From contig NZ_JAZARE010000005.1 in the NCBI RefSeq assembly GCF_036231905.1, positions 391,875-455,874 on the forward strand: a stretch of DNA of 64,000 nucleotides. Reading direction: 5' to 3'. Under the pieces are notes generated by a model that saw only the letters and a list, made by a program, of their open reading frames with translations, was not told where the DNA came from and did no database searches. This DNA is from CAMLIZ01 sp036231905 (GTDB lineage Bacteria > Pseudomonadota > Gammaproteobacteria > Burkholderiales > Burkholderiaceae_C). Shown here one piece after another: positions 24,739 through 34,253 of the stretch (its first letter is position 1; each line of letters opens with the position of its first letter). The translations under genes were made by a program, and so were the position numbers.

Positions 24739-25742
24739 AAGCCCGCGCCGCCCCTTCGCCCAGCCTGCCTTCGATGCCCCTGCCCGCGATGACCTTGCAC
24801 CACAAGCTGCCGCTGGCCACGCTGGGGCCCTTGCTCGCGCTGCTGGCCGCATGCATCTTCTTCAGCACGCAGAACGAGCGCTTCCTGTCGGGCGGCAACC
24901 TGTCGCTGGTGCTGCAGCAGGTGATGGTGGTTGGCGTTATCGCCATCGGCCAGACGCTGGTGATCCTCACCGCCGGCATCGATCTCTCCTGCGGCATGGT
25001 GATGGCGCTGGGCGGCATCGTGATGAGCAAGTTCGCCACCGAGCTGGGCCTGCCGCCGGCGCTGGCCATCGCCTGCGGCCTGGGCGTGACCGCCCTGTTC
25101 GGCCTGGTCAACGGGCTGCTGGTCACCAAGGTGCGGCTGCCGGCCTTCATCGTGACGCTGGGCACCATGAACATCGCCTTTGCGATCACGCAGCTGTACT
25201 CCGGCTCGCAGACCGTGACCGGCCTGCCGGATGCACTCACCGTGCTGGGCGACACCTTCGGCATCGGCAGCACGCAGGTCGGCTACGGCACAGTGCTGAT
25301 GCTGCTGCTCTACGGCCTGGTGTGGTTTGCGCTGCGCGAAACCGCCGCGGGCCGCCACGTGTACGCGGTGGGCAACAACCGGGAAGCCACGCGCCTGACC
25401 GGCATCTCGCCCGACCGTGTGCTGTTGGGCGTGTACGTGCTCGCCGGGCTGTTCTACGGCGTGGCCTCGCTGCTCAGCGTGGCGCGCACCGGCGTGGGCG
25501 ACCCCAACGCGGGGCAGACCGAGAACCTGGACGCCATCACCGCGGTGGTGCTGGGTGGCACCAGCCTGTTCGGCGGGCGCGGCTGGATCGTGGGTTCGCT
25601 GATCGGCGCCCTGATCGTGGGCGTGTTCCGCAATGGCCTCACCCTGATGGGTGTGTCCTCGATCTACCAGATCCTGGTGACCGGCATCCTCGTGATCCTG
25701 GCAGTCGCCACTGACCAGCTCTCGCATCGGAGTGCACGATGA
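24735..25742 (+). CDS. frcC: Fructose-type sugar ABC transporter permease
   Basis: A 335-residue permease of the RbsC/FrcC family with about eight to ten membrane segments. The annotated start is the GTG at 24735, overlapping the frcB stop; ATGs at 24774 and 24789 are alternatives. Motifs include VGVIAIGQTLVILTAGIDLSCGMVMALGGIV, LPAFIVTLGTMNIAFAITQL, GRHVYAVGNNREATRLTGI and ENLDAITAVVLGGTSLFGGRGWIVGSLIGALIVGVFRNGL. It forms the membrane channel with FrcA. Translation is coupled to frcB. Confidence 0.92.
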   Translation: MKARAAPSPSLPSMPLPAMTLHHKLPLATLGPLLALLAACIFFSTQNERFLSGGNLSLVLQQVMVVGVIAIGQTLVILTAGIDLSCGMVMALGGIVMSKFATELGLPPALAIACGLGVTALFGLVNGLLVTKVRLPAFIVTLGTMNIAFAITQLYSGSQTVTGLPDALTVLGDTFGIGSTQVGYGTVLMLLLYGLVWFALRETAAGRHVYAVGNNREATRLTGISPDRVLLGVYVLAGLFYGVASLLSVARTGVGDPNAGQTENLDAITAVVLGGTSLFGGRGWIVGSLIGALIVGVFRNGLTLMGVSSIYQILVTGILVILAVATDQLSHRSAR

Positions 25743-26533
25743 ACAGCAACACGCCCCTCGTGATGCAGGCACGCGGCCTGGTCAAGCGCTATGGCCAGGT
25801 CACCGCGCTGGACGGTGCCGACTTCGACCTGCGTGCCGGCGAGATCCTGGCCGTGATCGGCGACAACGGCGCCGGGAAGTCATCGCTGATCAAGGCGCTC
25901 TCCGGCGCCATCGTGCCGGACGACGGCGAGATCCGCCTGGACGGGCAGCCGGTGCGCTTTCGCAGCCCGAGCGACGCACGCCGCGCCGGCATCGAGACCG
26001 TGTACCAGGAGCTCGCGGTCGCGCCCGCGATGACGATCGCGGAGAACCTGTTCCTCGGCCGGGAGCTCAAGCGAGGTGGCGTGTTCGGCCGCTTCCTCGG
26101 CCTGCTGGACAAACCGCGCATGCTGAGCGAAAGCGTGCGCCACATGAGCGACCTGAAGATCGGCATCCGCTCCATGAACCAGCCGGTGGAAACACTCTCC
26201 GGCGGCCAACGCCAGGGCGTGGCGGTGGCCCGCAGCGCGGCCTTCGCCAAGCATGTGGTGATCATGGACGAGCCCACCGCGGCGCTGGGCGTGAAGGAAG
26301 GCAACATGGTGCTGGACCTGATCCGCCGCGTGCGCGACAAGGGCCTGCCGGTGGTGCTGATCAGCCACAACATGCCGCATGTGTTCGAGGTGGCCGACCG
26401 CATCCACATCGCCCGCCTGGGCAAACGCGCCGCGGTGGTGGACCCCAAGCGCATCAGCATGAGCGACACGGTGGCCGTGATGACCGGTGCGCTGGCGCCG
26501 GAGAACATCCCGGCAGAATGCCTGGCGCATTGA
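25739..26533 (+). CDS. frcA: Fructose-type sugar ABC transporter ATP-binding protein
   Basis: A 264-residue protein with a single ABC domain, as in FrcA and unlike the two-domain RbsA. Walker A is GDNGAGKSS, signature LSGGQRQGVAVARSAAF, Walker B KHVVIMDEPTAALGV, and the switch lies in VVLISHNMPHVFEVADRIHI. It starts four bases before the frcC stop. Its 3' end overlaps the start of the regulator gene. Confidence 0.92.
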   Translation: MNSNTPLVMQARGLVKRYGQVTALDGADFDLRAGEILAVIGDNGAGKSSLIKALSGAIVPDDGEIRLDGQPVRFRSPSDARRAGIETVYQELAVAPAMTIAENLFLGRELKRGGVFGRFLGLLDKPRMLSESVRHMSDLKIGIRSMNQPVETLSGGQRQGVAVARSAAFAKHVVIMDEPTAALGVKEGNMVLDLIRRVRDKGLPVVLISHNMPHVFEVADRIHIARLGKRAAVVDPKRISMSDTVAVMTGALAPENIPAECLAH

Positions 26534-27780
26534 GCCCCACCCCACCTTTGACCACTGACACCGTGACCGACCCCGCCCCCTGGCAGCTGCGCCCGCGCGG
26601 CTCCAGCCAGGGCGGCCTGCGCCAGTACAACGAACGCGTGGTGCTGCAGGCCATCCGCCTGCACGGCGCCCTGCCCGGCGCCGAGATCGCGCGCCTGACG
26701 CACCTGACCGCGCAGACGGTGTCCCTGATCACCAAGCGCCTGCTGGATGACGGCCTGCTGGTCAAGGGCGCGCCGCAGCGCGGCAAGGTGGGCCAGCCCT
26801 CGGTGCCGCTGGCACTGAACCCCGACGGTGCGTATGCGGTCGGCGTGAAGGTGGGCCGCCGCAACATGGACCTGCTGCTGGTGGACTTCACCGGCGCGGT
26901 GCGCGAACGCTGGTCCACCGACTACCGCTACCCCGAGCCCGCGATGCTGCGCGCGGAGATCGACCAGCGCCTGCGCGAGCTGCGGCGCAAGCTGGGGCCG
27001 GCGCGGCGCGAGCTGGTGCAGGGCGTGGGCATTGCGGCGCCGCTGTCGCTGGGCGGTTGGCAGACCCTGCTGGACATGCCGGCCGACGTGGCCCAAACCT
27101 GGCGCGGCACCGACCTGCGCGCCGAGGTGGCCACGCTCACCGACTGGCCAGTGCAGCTGCTCAAGGACACCGCGGCGGCCTGCGTGGCCGAGCTGGTGGC
27201 CGGGCGTGGCCGCAGCGTGAAGAGTTTTCTCTACGTGTTCGTGGACACCTTCATCGGCGGCGGCCTGGTGGTGGACAGCCACCTGCGCCACGGCTTGAAC
27301 GGCAACGCCGGCGCGATCGGTTCGCTGCCGCTGGGGCTGGCAGCGCCCGGCAGCAACGCGCCGCCGCCGCAACTGCTCAGCGTGGCGTCCCTGCTGAACC
27401 TGGAACGGCTGTATGCGGCGGCCGGCCTGGACACGGGCGCCGTCGCCGACACCCGAGCCCTTGCGGCGCCCTGGCTGCAGCACACCCAGCAATGGCTGCA
27501 CGATGCCGGCGCCGCGGTGGCCCTGTCGGTGAACAGCGCCGCCTGCCTGCTGGACCTGGACGGCGTGATCATCGACGGCTCCTTCAGCCGCGAGCTGCTG
27601 CAGGCGTTGCTGCGAGCCACCGGCGAGGCGCTGGACCGCTACAGCTGGGAAGGCGTGATGCGTCCGCAAGTGCTGGCCGGCACCATCGGCTCCGACGCCC
27701 GCGCCATCGGCGGCGCGCTGCTGCCGCTGTATGCCAACTTCGCGCCGGACCGGGATCTGTTCCTGAAGCTGGACGCGTAA
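26518..27780 (+). CDS. ROK-family transcriptional regulator
   Basis: About 420 residues from the ATG at 26518, which overlaps frcA; a GTG at 26563 is the alternative. The N-terminal winged helix is NERVVLQAIRLHGALPGAEIARLTHLTAQTVSLITKRLLDDGLLVKG. The ROK sugar-binding part follows (GVGIAAPLSLGGWQTLL, then FVDTFIGGGLVVDSHLRHGLNGNAGAIGSLPLG). The usual ROK zinc-binding Cys cluster after the GNAGAIG motif is missing. It probably represses frcBCA and pfkB through the AATCAA-TTGATT operator and is relieved by the sugar. Confidence 0.87.
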   Translation: MPGALSPTPPLTTDTVTDPAPWQLRPRGSSQGGLRQYNERVVLQAIRLHGALPGAEIARLTHLTAQTVSLITKRLLDDGLLVKGAPQRGKVGQPSVPLALNPDGAYAVGVKVGRRNMDLLLVDFTGAVRERWSTDYRYPEPAMLRAEIDQRLRELRRKLGPARRELVQGVGIAAPLSLGGWQTLLDMPADVAQTWRGTDLRAEVATLTDWPVQLLKDTAAACVAELVAGRGRSVKSFLYVFVDTFIGGGLVVDSHLRHGLNGNAGAIGSLPLGLAAPGSNAPPPQLLSVASLLNLERLYAAAGLDTGAVADTRALAAPWLQHTQQWLHDAGAAVALSVNSAACLLDLDGVIIDGSFSRELLQALLRATGEALDRYSWEGVMRPQVLAGTIGSDARAIGGALLPLYANFAPDRDLFLKLDA

Positions 27781-27785
27781 GGCCC

Positions 27786-29177
27786 TCAGGCCAGGCTCAC
27801 GCGGTCGCGCCCTTCGTGCTTGCTGCGGTACAGCGCGCCGTCGGCACGGCGCAGCAGCTCGTCGGCGCTTTCCGCCGCCGCGCCGGGCGGCAGGTGGGCG
27901 ATGCCGATGCTCACCGTGACGCAGGGGCCGACCGGCGAGGCCGGATGCGCCAGCGCCCGCGCCGCCAGGCGTTGCCGCAAGCCTTGCGCAACCTGAATGG
28001 CGCCATGCGCGGTGGTGTCGGGCAGCACGACGGCGAACTCCTCGCCGCCGATGCGGGCGGCGATGTCGCCGGTGCGGCGGCAGCAGGCTTGCAGCTCGCG
28101 CGCCATCTCCTTCAGGCAGCGATCGCCGCCCTCATGGCCGCAGCTGTCGTTGTAGGCCTTGAAGTGATCGACATCGAGCACCAGCAGCGCGAGCCCGCAG
28201 CCGCCACGCGTGCTGCGGCGCAGCTCCTGCTGCAAAGCCAGGTCGAACGCACGCCGGTTCGCCAGCCCAGTGAGCGCGTCCTCGTGCGCCAGACGCTCCA
28301 GCGCCATGTTGGCCAGGCGCAGCTTGTGCTCGCTGTCCTGCAGCGCCTCTTGCTGTCGCTTGGTGCGGGTGAGGTCGGCAAAGCGCAGCAGGCAACCGTC
28401 GATCACCGGTGACACCCAAACGCCATAAAAGCGTTGCTCAGGACCCGGGTCGCCTACCGCAATTTCCACTTCCGCCGGCTGCTGCTGCGCCATGACGGCC
28501 AGGCACAACTCGCCGAGCCCGCCGGAAGTCCACAGGCCAAACGCCTGGTCCGCGCGCTGGCCCGGCAGCTCCTCGGCCGGCGTACCGATCAGGCCGGCCA
28601 TGTGGCCGTTGGCCAGCGCAATCACCCATTCGTCGTCGGCCACCCCGCCGCGCTTCCACAGGCGCACGGCGAGCACGCCGTCCTGCGTGGCGTCGAGCAC
28701 GGCGGCCAGCAGGTGCTCGCGCGATTCGAGCGGCGCGCAGTACACCAGCATCCAGGGCGCGCCCTGATCGTCATGCACCGGCAGGATCAGCCGCTCCCAG
28801 GTGTGCACCGAGCGGCCGTATTGGGACACGTGCACCGTGTAGCAGGGGTGTCGCTCGCTCAGCACCGCGCGGTATTTCAGCAGGATGGGATTCACCCGCC
28901 GGGGGTCGATCTCGCTGACCAGCCGACCTTCCAGCTGCAGGCCGGAGTACCGCTGCACCTCCGCACCGTAGTGGCGGTAGCGAAAGTCGTCGCCCTCGGC
29001 CTGCAGCAGGATCAGGTGATCGACGAACACCTCGAAGCGCCTGGGCAGGAACTCCGCCATCGCCGGCAGGCCACTGGGGGCGGTGCGTTCACTCCACGCG
29101 GCATGGAGCGCGCGGATCACGGGGTTCTGGACGTCCTGCGCGATGCCCGAGTCGATGTCCTTCAACCACAGTGCCAT
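27786..29177 (-). CDS. Diguanylate cyclase with N-terminal PAS-type sensor regions
   Basis: About 463 residues from the ATG at 29177; a TTG at 29237 would add 20 residues. The N-terminal 150 residues resemble a PAS-like sensory domain (FVDHLILLQAEGDDFRYRHYGAEVQRYSG). A second PAS-type region covers about 165-280. A short coiled coil leads into the GGDEF domain at about 300-460 (LAHEDALTGLANRRAFD, LLVLDVDHFKAYNDSCGHEGGDRCL). The active-site motif is GGEEF, which is compatible with c-di-GMP synthesis. There is no membrane segment, so it is a cytoplasmic sensor. It is divergent from the acetoacetyl-CoA synthetase gene. Confidence 0.9.
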   Translation of the reverse strand: MALWLKDIDSGIAQDVQNPVIRALHAAWSERTAPSGLPAMAEFLPRRFEVFVDHLILLQAEGDDFRYRHYGAEVQRYSGLQLEGRLVSEIDPRRVNPILLKYRAVLSERHPCYTVHVSQYGRSVHTWERLILPVHDDQGAPWMLVYCAPLESREHLLAAVLDATQDGVLAVRLWKRGGVADDEWVIALANGHMAGLIGTPAEELPGQRADQAFGLWTSGGLGELCLAVMAQQQPAEVEIAVGDPGPEQRFYGVWVSPVIDGCLLRFADLTRTKRQQEALQDSEHKLRLANMALERLAHEDALTGLANRRAFDLALQQELRRSTRGGCGLALLVLDVDHFKAYNDSCGHEGGDRCLKEMARELQACCRRTGDIAARIGGEEFAVVLPDTTAHGAIQVAQGLRQRLAARALAHPASPVGPCVTVSIGIAHLPPGAAAESADELLRRADGALYRSKHEGRDRVSLA

Positions 29178-29354
29178 GCAACCATGGTGGCAGGTTCCGT
29201 GCGCATGGCGCTCGGGACTATCCACGATCGCGCCCAACCAAAGTCACGGTCGCTCAGGGTGAAATGTCGAGCGAGCTGCTGCGACGACCCCCACGTCTTT
29301 TTCTGGCGCAAACCCCGAAGCCCGCCTTGCCCGGGTGGCCGTACGCTCTGGGGC

Positions 29355-31346
29355 ATGGCAGCACCTTACATCCCCCAGATCCGCCTGTACCAGCAGTGGC
29401 TGCACGAGCAGCGCGGCCTGCAGTTCGACTCCTACGACGCGCTCTGGCGCTGGTCGGTCACCGACCTCGACGCCTTCTGGTCCAGCCTCTGGGACTACGA
29501 ACGGTTCGAGTCGCCCACACCCTACACCGCAGTGCTCACCGAGCGCCGCATGCCGGGCGCCCGCTGGTTCACCGGCGCACAGGCCAACTACGCGCAGCGC
29601 GTGCTGCGCCATGTCAACGCGGCCCATGCGGCCGGCCATCCCGCCATCGTGAGCGAGGACGAACAGGGCCGCGTGCGCGAGCTGCGCTGGCCCGAGCTGC
29701 AGCGCCAGGTGGCCTCGGTGGCGCTCACCTTGCGCGACATGGGCGTGCAGCGTGGCGACCGGGTGGCGGCCTACCTGCCCAACGTGCCCGAGACCATCGT
29801 CGCCTTTCTCGCCTGCGCCAGCATCGGCGCGGTGTGGAGCATCTGCGCGCCCGACATGGGCACGCAGGCGGTGGCCGACCGCTTCCGGCAGATCGAGCCG
29901 CGCGTGCTGATCGCCAGCGATGGCGTGTTCTACGGCGGCCGCGCGCTGGACCGCAGCGGGGTGGTGCAGCAGCTGCGCGAGGCGCTGCCGACGGTGCAGC
30001 GGCTCATCGCGCTGCGATCACCGCATGCGACGACCACCCTGCCGGCGGATGCCGACTTCGCTGCAGCGTCCGCCCGCAACGACGCCGAAGTGGCGGCCTT
30101 CCAGCCCGAGTGGCTGCCCTTCGAGCACCCGCTGTGGATCGTGTACTCCAGCGGCACCACCGGGTTGCCGAAGGCGCTGGTGCACAGCCACGGCGGCATC
30201 CTGATGATGATGGCCGCCAGCGGCAAGCATGGCGACATCGGCAAGAGCTACGAGGCCAACAGCTTTGGCGAACGTTTCCACTGGTACAGCAGCACCGGCT
30301 GGGTGATGTGGAACTCGCAAGTGGGCGGGCTGGTGGCGGGCGCCACCATCTGCCTGTACGACGGCAGCCCCGCGGGCCCCAAGGACCAGCCGGACTGGGG
30401 CGTGCTGTGGCGCTTTGCGGCGCGCCACCGCGTCACCTACTTCGGCGCGGGTGCGGCCTTCTACGCCAACTGCATGAAGGCCGGCGTGGACATCGCTGCC
30501 TGCGGCGACTTAGGCGCAGTGCGCGCGCTGGGCGCCACCGGCTCGCCGCTGTCGGAAGAGGTGCAGCGCTGGGGCACCGCGCAGTTCGAGCGCGTGGGCA
30601 CCCGCGACATCTGGTGGAACAACATCTCCGGCGGCACCGACTTCTGCGGCGCCTTTGTGGGCGGCCACCGCGAGCTGCCGCAGGTGCCAGGGCGCATGCA
30701 ATGCCGCCAGCTCGGCTGTGCGGTCGAGGCCTGGAACGAAGCCGGCGAACCCGTGATCGACGAAGTCGGCGAGCTGGTGTGCACCCAGCCGCTGCCTTCC
30801 ATGCCGCTGTACCTGTGGGGCGACACGGATGGGCAGCGTTACCTCGCGAGCTACTTCGACGTGTACCCCGGCGTCTGGCGTCACGGCGATTGGCTGAAGA
30901 TCCACGCCGACGGCAGCTGCGTGATCTACGGCCGCAGCGACGCCACCATCAACCGCCACGGCCTGCGCCTGGGCACCAGCGAGATCTACGCCGCAGTGGA
31001 GGCGCTGCCCGAGGTGCTGGACTCGATGGTGATCGACCTGGAATACCTGGGCCGCCCGAGCTGGATGGCGCTGTTTGTCGTGTTGCGCGAAGGCGCCACG
31101 CTGGACGAGGCGATGCAACGCCGCATCGCCGACGCGATCAAGGCCGCCGTGTCGCCCCGCTTCATCCCCGATGCCATTTACCAGGCGCCCGAGATCCCGC
31201 GCACCCTGTCCGGCAAGAAGCAGGAAGTGCCGATCAAGAAGCTCTTCCTTGGCCAGCCGATCGACAAGGTGGTGAACCGGGACGCGATGGCGAACCCGGG
31301 GTGCCTGGGGTGGTATGTGGAGGTGGCGGCGCGGCGTGCGGGGTGA
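29355..31346 (+). CDS. aacS: Acetoacetyl-CoA synthetase
   Basis: A 663-residue acyl-adenylating enzyme that converts acetoacetate to acetoacetyl-CoA, used in ketone-body and polyhydroxybutyrate turnover. The N-terminal linker (SYDALWRWSVTDLDAFWSSLWDYE) is the ACAS-type domain. The ATP motif is VYSSGTTGLPKALVHSHGG; YGRSDATINRHGLRLGTSEIY and the acyl-lysine region TLSGKKQEVPIKKLFLG are also visible. Other segments specific for this enzyme are FHWYSSTGWVMWNSQVGGL and NNISGGTDFCGAFVGG. The length matches the family. It is a monocistronic-looking gene. Confidence 0.94.
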   Translation: MAAPYIPQIRLYQQWLHEQRGLQFDSYDALWRWSVTDLDAFWSSLWDYERFESPTPYTAVLTERRMPGARWFTGAQANYAQRVLRHVNAAHAAGHPAIVSEDEQGRVRELRWPELQRQVASVALTLRDMGVQRGDRVAAYLPNVPETIVAFLACASIGAVWSICAPDMGTQAVADRFRQIEPRVLIASDGVFYGGRALDRSGVVQQLREALPTVQRLIALRSPHATTTLPADADFAAASARNDAEVAAFQPEWLPFEHPLWIVYSSGTTGLPKALVHSHGGILMMMAASGKHGDIGKSYEANSFGERFHWYSSTGWVMWNSQVGGLVAGATICLYDGSPAGPKDQPDWGVLWRFAARHRVTYFGAGAAFYANCMKAGVDIAACGDLGAVRALGATGSPLSEEVQRWGTAQFERVGTRDIWWNNISGGTDFCGAFVGGHRELPQVPGRMQCRQLGCAVEAWNEAGEPVIDEVGELVCTQPLPSMPLYLWGDTDGQRYLASYFDVYPGVWRHGDWLKIHADGSCVIYGRSDATINRHGLRLGTSEIYAAVEALPEVLDSMVIDLEYLGRPSWMALFVVLREGATLDEAMQRRIADAIKAAVSPRFIPDAIYQAPEIPRTLSGKKQEVPIKKLFLGQPIDKVVNRDAMANPGCLGWYVEVAARRAG

Positions 31347-31429
31347 TGCTTCGGGGCGTGCACGCGGCCGCGCTGTACTGAGCACAATCCACCGAACACG
31401 TCTGCCCACACAACAAAGGCATTTTGCGC

Positions 31430-32098
31430 ATGCACCACCCGGACCCGAAGCTGTACGGCCTGTCCCGCAGTGTCTACACGCGCATCGCACGGCTGGCCCT
31501 CCTCGAGAAGGGTGTTCCCCACGAGCTGGAAGAAGTGGAGATCTTCGGCCCCTCCGGCGTGCCGGCGTCCCATTTGTTGCGCCACCCGTTCGGCCGCATT
31601 CCCGTGCTGGACCACGCCGGCTTCATGCTGTTCGAAACCTCGGCCATCACGCGCTACGTGGACGAGGCGTTTGCCGGCCCGGCCCTGCAGCCGGCCAGCG
31701 CGCCGGCGCGTGCCCGAATGAACCAGATCATCGGCTTGCTCGACGCCTATGCATACAGGCCCATGGTCTGGCAGGTCTTTGTCGAGAGAGTGCGGGTGCC
31801 GCTGGAAGGCGGTGTATCCGACGAGGCGAAGATCCTTGCCGGCCTGGCCGCATCAAAAACCTGCCTGCAGGTGCTGCAAGGGCTGATGAGCGGCCCGTAC
31901 CTCGCGGGAGAACACGCGACGCTGGCGGACTGGCACGCCATGCCCATGCTGCAATACCTGTCGCTGGCGTCAGAAGGGGCTGAGCTGCTGTCGCAGTACC
32001 CTGCCGTGTGCCGGTGGCTGGAGACCCTGCGCCGCCGGCCGTCTGTCCAGCAAACGCAAACGGCCTATGAACGCAGCGTGCTGCAACCGTCGGCGTGA
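31430..32098 (+). CDS. Glutathione S-transferase family protein
   Basis: A 222-residue GST. The N-terminal thioredoxin fold has YGLSRSVYTRIARLALLEKGVPHELEEVEIF, followed by the cis-Pro segment FGRIPVLDHAGFMLFETSAITRYVDEAF, which contains the glutathione-binding E-[ST] pair. The C-terminal all-helical domain follows and ends with ATLADWHAMPMLQYL. The substrate is unknown. The start at 31430 is chosen because the upstream TTG has no better ribosome site. Confidence 0.88.
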   Translation: MHHPDPKLYGLSRSVYTRIARLALLEKGVPHELEEVEIFGPSGVPASHLLRHPFGRIPVLDHAGFMLFETSAITRYVDEAFAGPALQPASAPARARMNQIIGLLDAYAYRPMVWQVFVERVRVPLEGGVSDEAKILAGLAASKTCLQVLQGLMSGPYLAGEHATLADWHAMPMLQYLSLASEGAELLSQYPAVCRWLETLRRRPSVQQTQTAYERSVLQPSA

Positions 32099-32104
32099 AC
32101 ACCC

Positions 32105-32233
32105 ATGTCCTTCTGGCACCCGCTTGGCAGCGCCCTGCTCGGTGACTGGCACTGGCTGTTCCGCGATGCGCTGGCCTTCATCGAGCGCTGGGCGGCAGGT
32201 TCTCCATCGCCGTCGGGCCTGATCGCAAATTGA
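32105..32233 (+). CDS. Small open frame of 42 codons (doubtful)
   Basis: A 42-residue frame starting six bases after the GST stop: MSFWHPLGSALLGDWHWLFRD... ending PSGLIAN. It has no recognisable domain or clear ribosome site. It could be a small Trp-rich peptide or a decayed end of another gene. It is listed only because it fills the gap between two real genes on the same strand. Confidence 0.2.
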   Translation: MSFWHPLGSALLGDWHWLFRDALAFIERWAAGSPSPSGLIAN

Positions 32234-32242
32234 CCTTGCTCC

Positions 32243-32794
32243 ATGCCATCAACCATCTGCGCCGTGGCCCACGTACATCGATCGAAACAGCCAACGGTTC
32301 GCGTCGCCGTGACGGAGGACGCACACAGGATTTCTGACCTGCTGCCTCACCTGGGCTATCAGGTGTCCGCTGATGAGGCCTCGCTGCGGCTGGCGTATGT
32401 GCTCGGCAGCCCGAACCATGCAGTGTTCGTCGCCGAGGCCCATCGCGAACTGGTCGGCTTGTGCCTCCTTGCCGGTGTGCGCCACATCGCCAGCGCAGGC
32501 TACGCCGAGGTGATGGAACTGGTGGTCCACAGCGGTCATCAGGGCCAAGGCGTGGGAAGGTCCTTGCTCCAGCAGGCCGAAGCCTGGGCTGTGTCGCAGG
32601 GCTACGGCCGGGTCAGACTGCGGTCCGGCGTGCAGCGTGAAGAGGCCCACCAGTTCTATGAGCGGCTGGGCTATTCCAGGTCGCGGGCGAGCTATGCATT
32701 CGAGCGGACCTTGGCTGCAATACAGCCGCCGGAGCCGACATGGGTGGGCGCGCACCGGCTTCCTCCATGGCCCACATCCGCCTCCGAAAGCTGA
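32243..32794 (+). CDS. GNAT-family N-acetyltransferase
   Basis: A 183-residue acetyltransferase. The GNAT core is visible: ELVGLCLLAGVRHIASAGYAEVMELVVHSGHQGQGVGRSLLQQAEAWA, in which Q-G-x-G-V-G binds acetyl-CoA, followed by RVRLRSGVQREEAHQFYERLGY. N- and C-terminal tails of about 20 and 30 residues are poorly conserved in style. The acceptor substrate is unknown. Its base composition is slightly lower in GC than its neighbours. Confidence 0.85.
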   Translation: MPSTICAVAHVHRSKQPTVRVAVTEDAHRISDLLPHLGYQVSADEASLRLAYVLGSPNHAVFVAEAHRELVGLCLLAGVRHIASAGYAEVMELVVHSGHQGQGVGRSLLQQAEAWAVSQGYGRVRLRSGVQREEAHQFYERLGYSRSRASYAFERTLAAIQPPEPTWVGAHRLPPWPTSASES

Positions 32795-32829
32795 GCTGAA
32801 CGCAACCATGAGACGCCGGGTGCTTCAAT

Positions 32830-33177
32830 ATGGCCTTCGACCCTGATCTGGCGCAGCGCGTTCGCGCTGTGCTCGCCGACCGGCCTGGCATCACCGAACG
32901 CAGGATGTTCGGTGGCCTGGCTTTCCTGGTGGACGGCAAGATGTTCATTGGCATCCGTAACTCGAGCCTGATGGCCCGGGTTGGGCCGGAGCACCATCAG
33001 GATGCGCTGGCCATGCACAACGTTCGGGTGATGGACTTCACCGGCCGCCCCATGAAGGGATACGTCTATGTCGATCCACCGGCCATTGCGCACGACAATG
33101 AGTTGAACGCCTGGGTGCTGTGGTGCGCCGATCACGTGGCTCGGCTCCCTGCAAAGCAGCCCAGGCAGGCTGGTTGA
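32830..33177 (+). CDS. TfoX N-terminal domain protein
   Basis: A 115-residue protein with only the N-terminal domain of TfoX/Sxy. MAFDPDLAQRVRAVLADRPGITERRMFGGLAFLVDGKMFIGI is the family hallmark, with F-G-G-L-A-F-L-V-x-G-x-M. It lacks the C-terminal DNA-binding-type domain of the competence regulator Sxy, so it is one of the many stand-alone family members with unproven function. No operon partner is obvious. Confidence 0.88.
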   Translation: MAFDPDLAQRVRAVLADRPGITERRMFGGLAFLVDGKMFIGIRNSSLMARVGPEHHQDALAMHNVRVMDFTGRPMKGYVYVDPPAIAHDNELNAWVLWCADHVARLPAKQPRQAG

Positions 33178-33240
33178 CGGCCACCACTCACCCAATGTCG
33201 ACACGCTGGCTCGTCTTCATGGCCCAACCACCGTATCCAG

Positions 33241-33714
33241 ATGCCCTCGTTCACCCTTAGCACCGAACTGAAGGTCACCCCGCAGGCGTTCTGGCAGCAG
33301 ATGTCGATGGCCGCCGTGAACGCCGAGTTGCGGCCGCTCGTGCGAATGACGGCGCCCGCTGCCTGGCGTGACTGCCCACTGGATCAGTGGCACAGCGGGC
33401 GGGTGCTCTTTCGCAGCCTGGTCCTGTTGTTCGGTTGCTTGCCGGTCGACGTGCACTCGCTTCGCCTGGAGTCCATCTCTGCGGGGCACGGGTTCCTGGA
33501 AAGATCGACGTCATGGGGCAACAGGCAATGGCAGCACGAGCGGCTGACCACGCCGACTGCGGCCGGCTGCATCGTCACCGACACGGTGACCGTCGTGGGC
33601 CGCATCCGGCTCATCACCGCGCTCCTGATGCCTGTGTATCGGCTCGTCTTCCGGCATCGGCATCGGCAGCTGCGGCGGCTGCATGGTGCGGCGAACGCTG
33701 ACACATCCCCATGA
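33241..33714 (+). CDS. SRPBCC-like (START/cyclase-fold) protein
   Basis: A 157-residue protein beginning MPSFTLSTELKVTPQAFWQQ, a typical first strand and helix of SRPBCC lipid-binding-fold proteins. Its last helix contains LVFRHRHRQLRRLHG, resembling the F-x-x-R-H-x-x-L ending of that group. The ligand and role are unknown. Its stop overlaps the start of the TspO-like gene by four bases (ATGA), so the two are probably co-translated. Confidence 0.65.
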   Translation: MPSFTLSTELKVTPQAFWQQMSMAAVNAELRPLVRMTAPAAWRDCPLDQWHSGRVLFRSLVLLFGCLPVDVHSLRLESISAGHGFLERSTSWGNRQWQHERLTTPTAAGCIVTDTVTVVGRIRLITALLMPVYRLVFRHRHRQLRRLHGAANADTSP

Positions 33715-34214
33715 CGCGGCCCGTCCATTCAGCGCCATCCCGTCTGCACCAGGCGCTCGGCCTGCTGGCATGGCTGGCGGTCGCCTTCGCCACCGGCGCG
33801 GTGGGGGCCGTTGCCTCCATCGAGGCCGCGTCGTTCTATGCGCAGCTGAATCGCCCAGCCTGGGCGCCGCCGGCTTCGGTGTTCGGGCCGGTATGGAGCA
33901 CGCTGTTCACCCTGATGGGCGTTGCTGCCTGGCTGGTGTGGCGACAGACCGGCGTTACCCACCGGGCGCTGGGGCTGTTCCTCGCGCAGCTGGCCGCCAA
34001 CGCACTGTGGTCATGGCTGTTCTTCGCCTGGCACCAGGGCGCCCTCGCCTTTGCCGACGTGTTGCTGCTGCTGGTGCTGATCGCCGCCACGCTGCTGTCG
34101 TTCTGGCGCATCCATCGCCTCGCCGCCCTCCTGCTCCTGCCCTACTTCCTGTGGGTGAGCTTCGCCTCGGCGCTCACCTGGGCAGTGTGGCGCGGCAACC
34201 CTGGCCTGCTGTGA
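33711..34214 (+). CDS. TspO/MBR family tryptophan-rich sensory protein
   Basis: A 167-residue membrane protein with five predicted helices. Family motifs are FYAQLNRPAWAPPASVFGPVWSTLFTLMGVAAWLVW, LAANALWSWLFFAWHQGALAFADVLLL and LLLPYFLWVSFASALTWAVWRGN. TspO proteins bind and help break down porphyrins and influence stress or photosynthesis gene expression in proteobacteria. It overlaps the preceding SRPBCC-like gene by four bases. The length is normal. Confidence 0.93.
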   Translation: MTRPVHSAPSRLHQALGLLAWLAVAFATGAVGAVASIEAASFYAQLNRPAWAPPASVFGPVWSTLFTLMGVAAWLVWRQTGVTHRALGLFLAQLAANALWSWLFFAWHQGALAFADVLLLLVLIAATLLSFWRIHRLAALLLLPYFLWVSFASALTWAVWRGNPGLL

Positions 34215-34253
34215 CGGCCCTGCATCGCCAACTCGCAGAAGGTTCGCGCCACC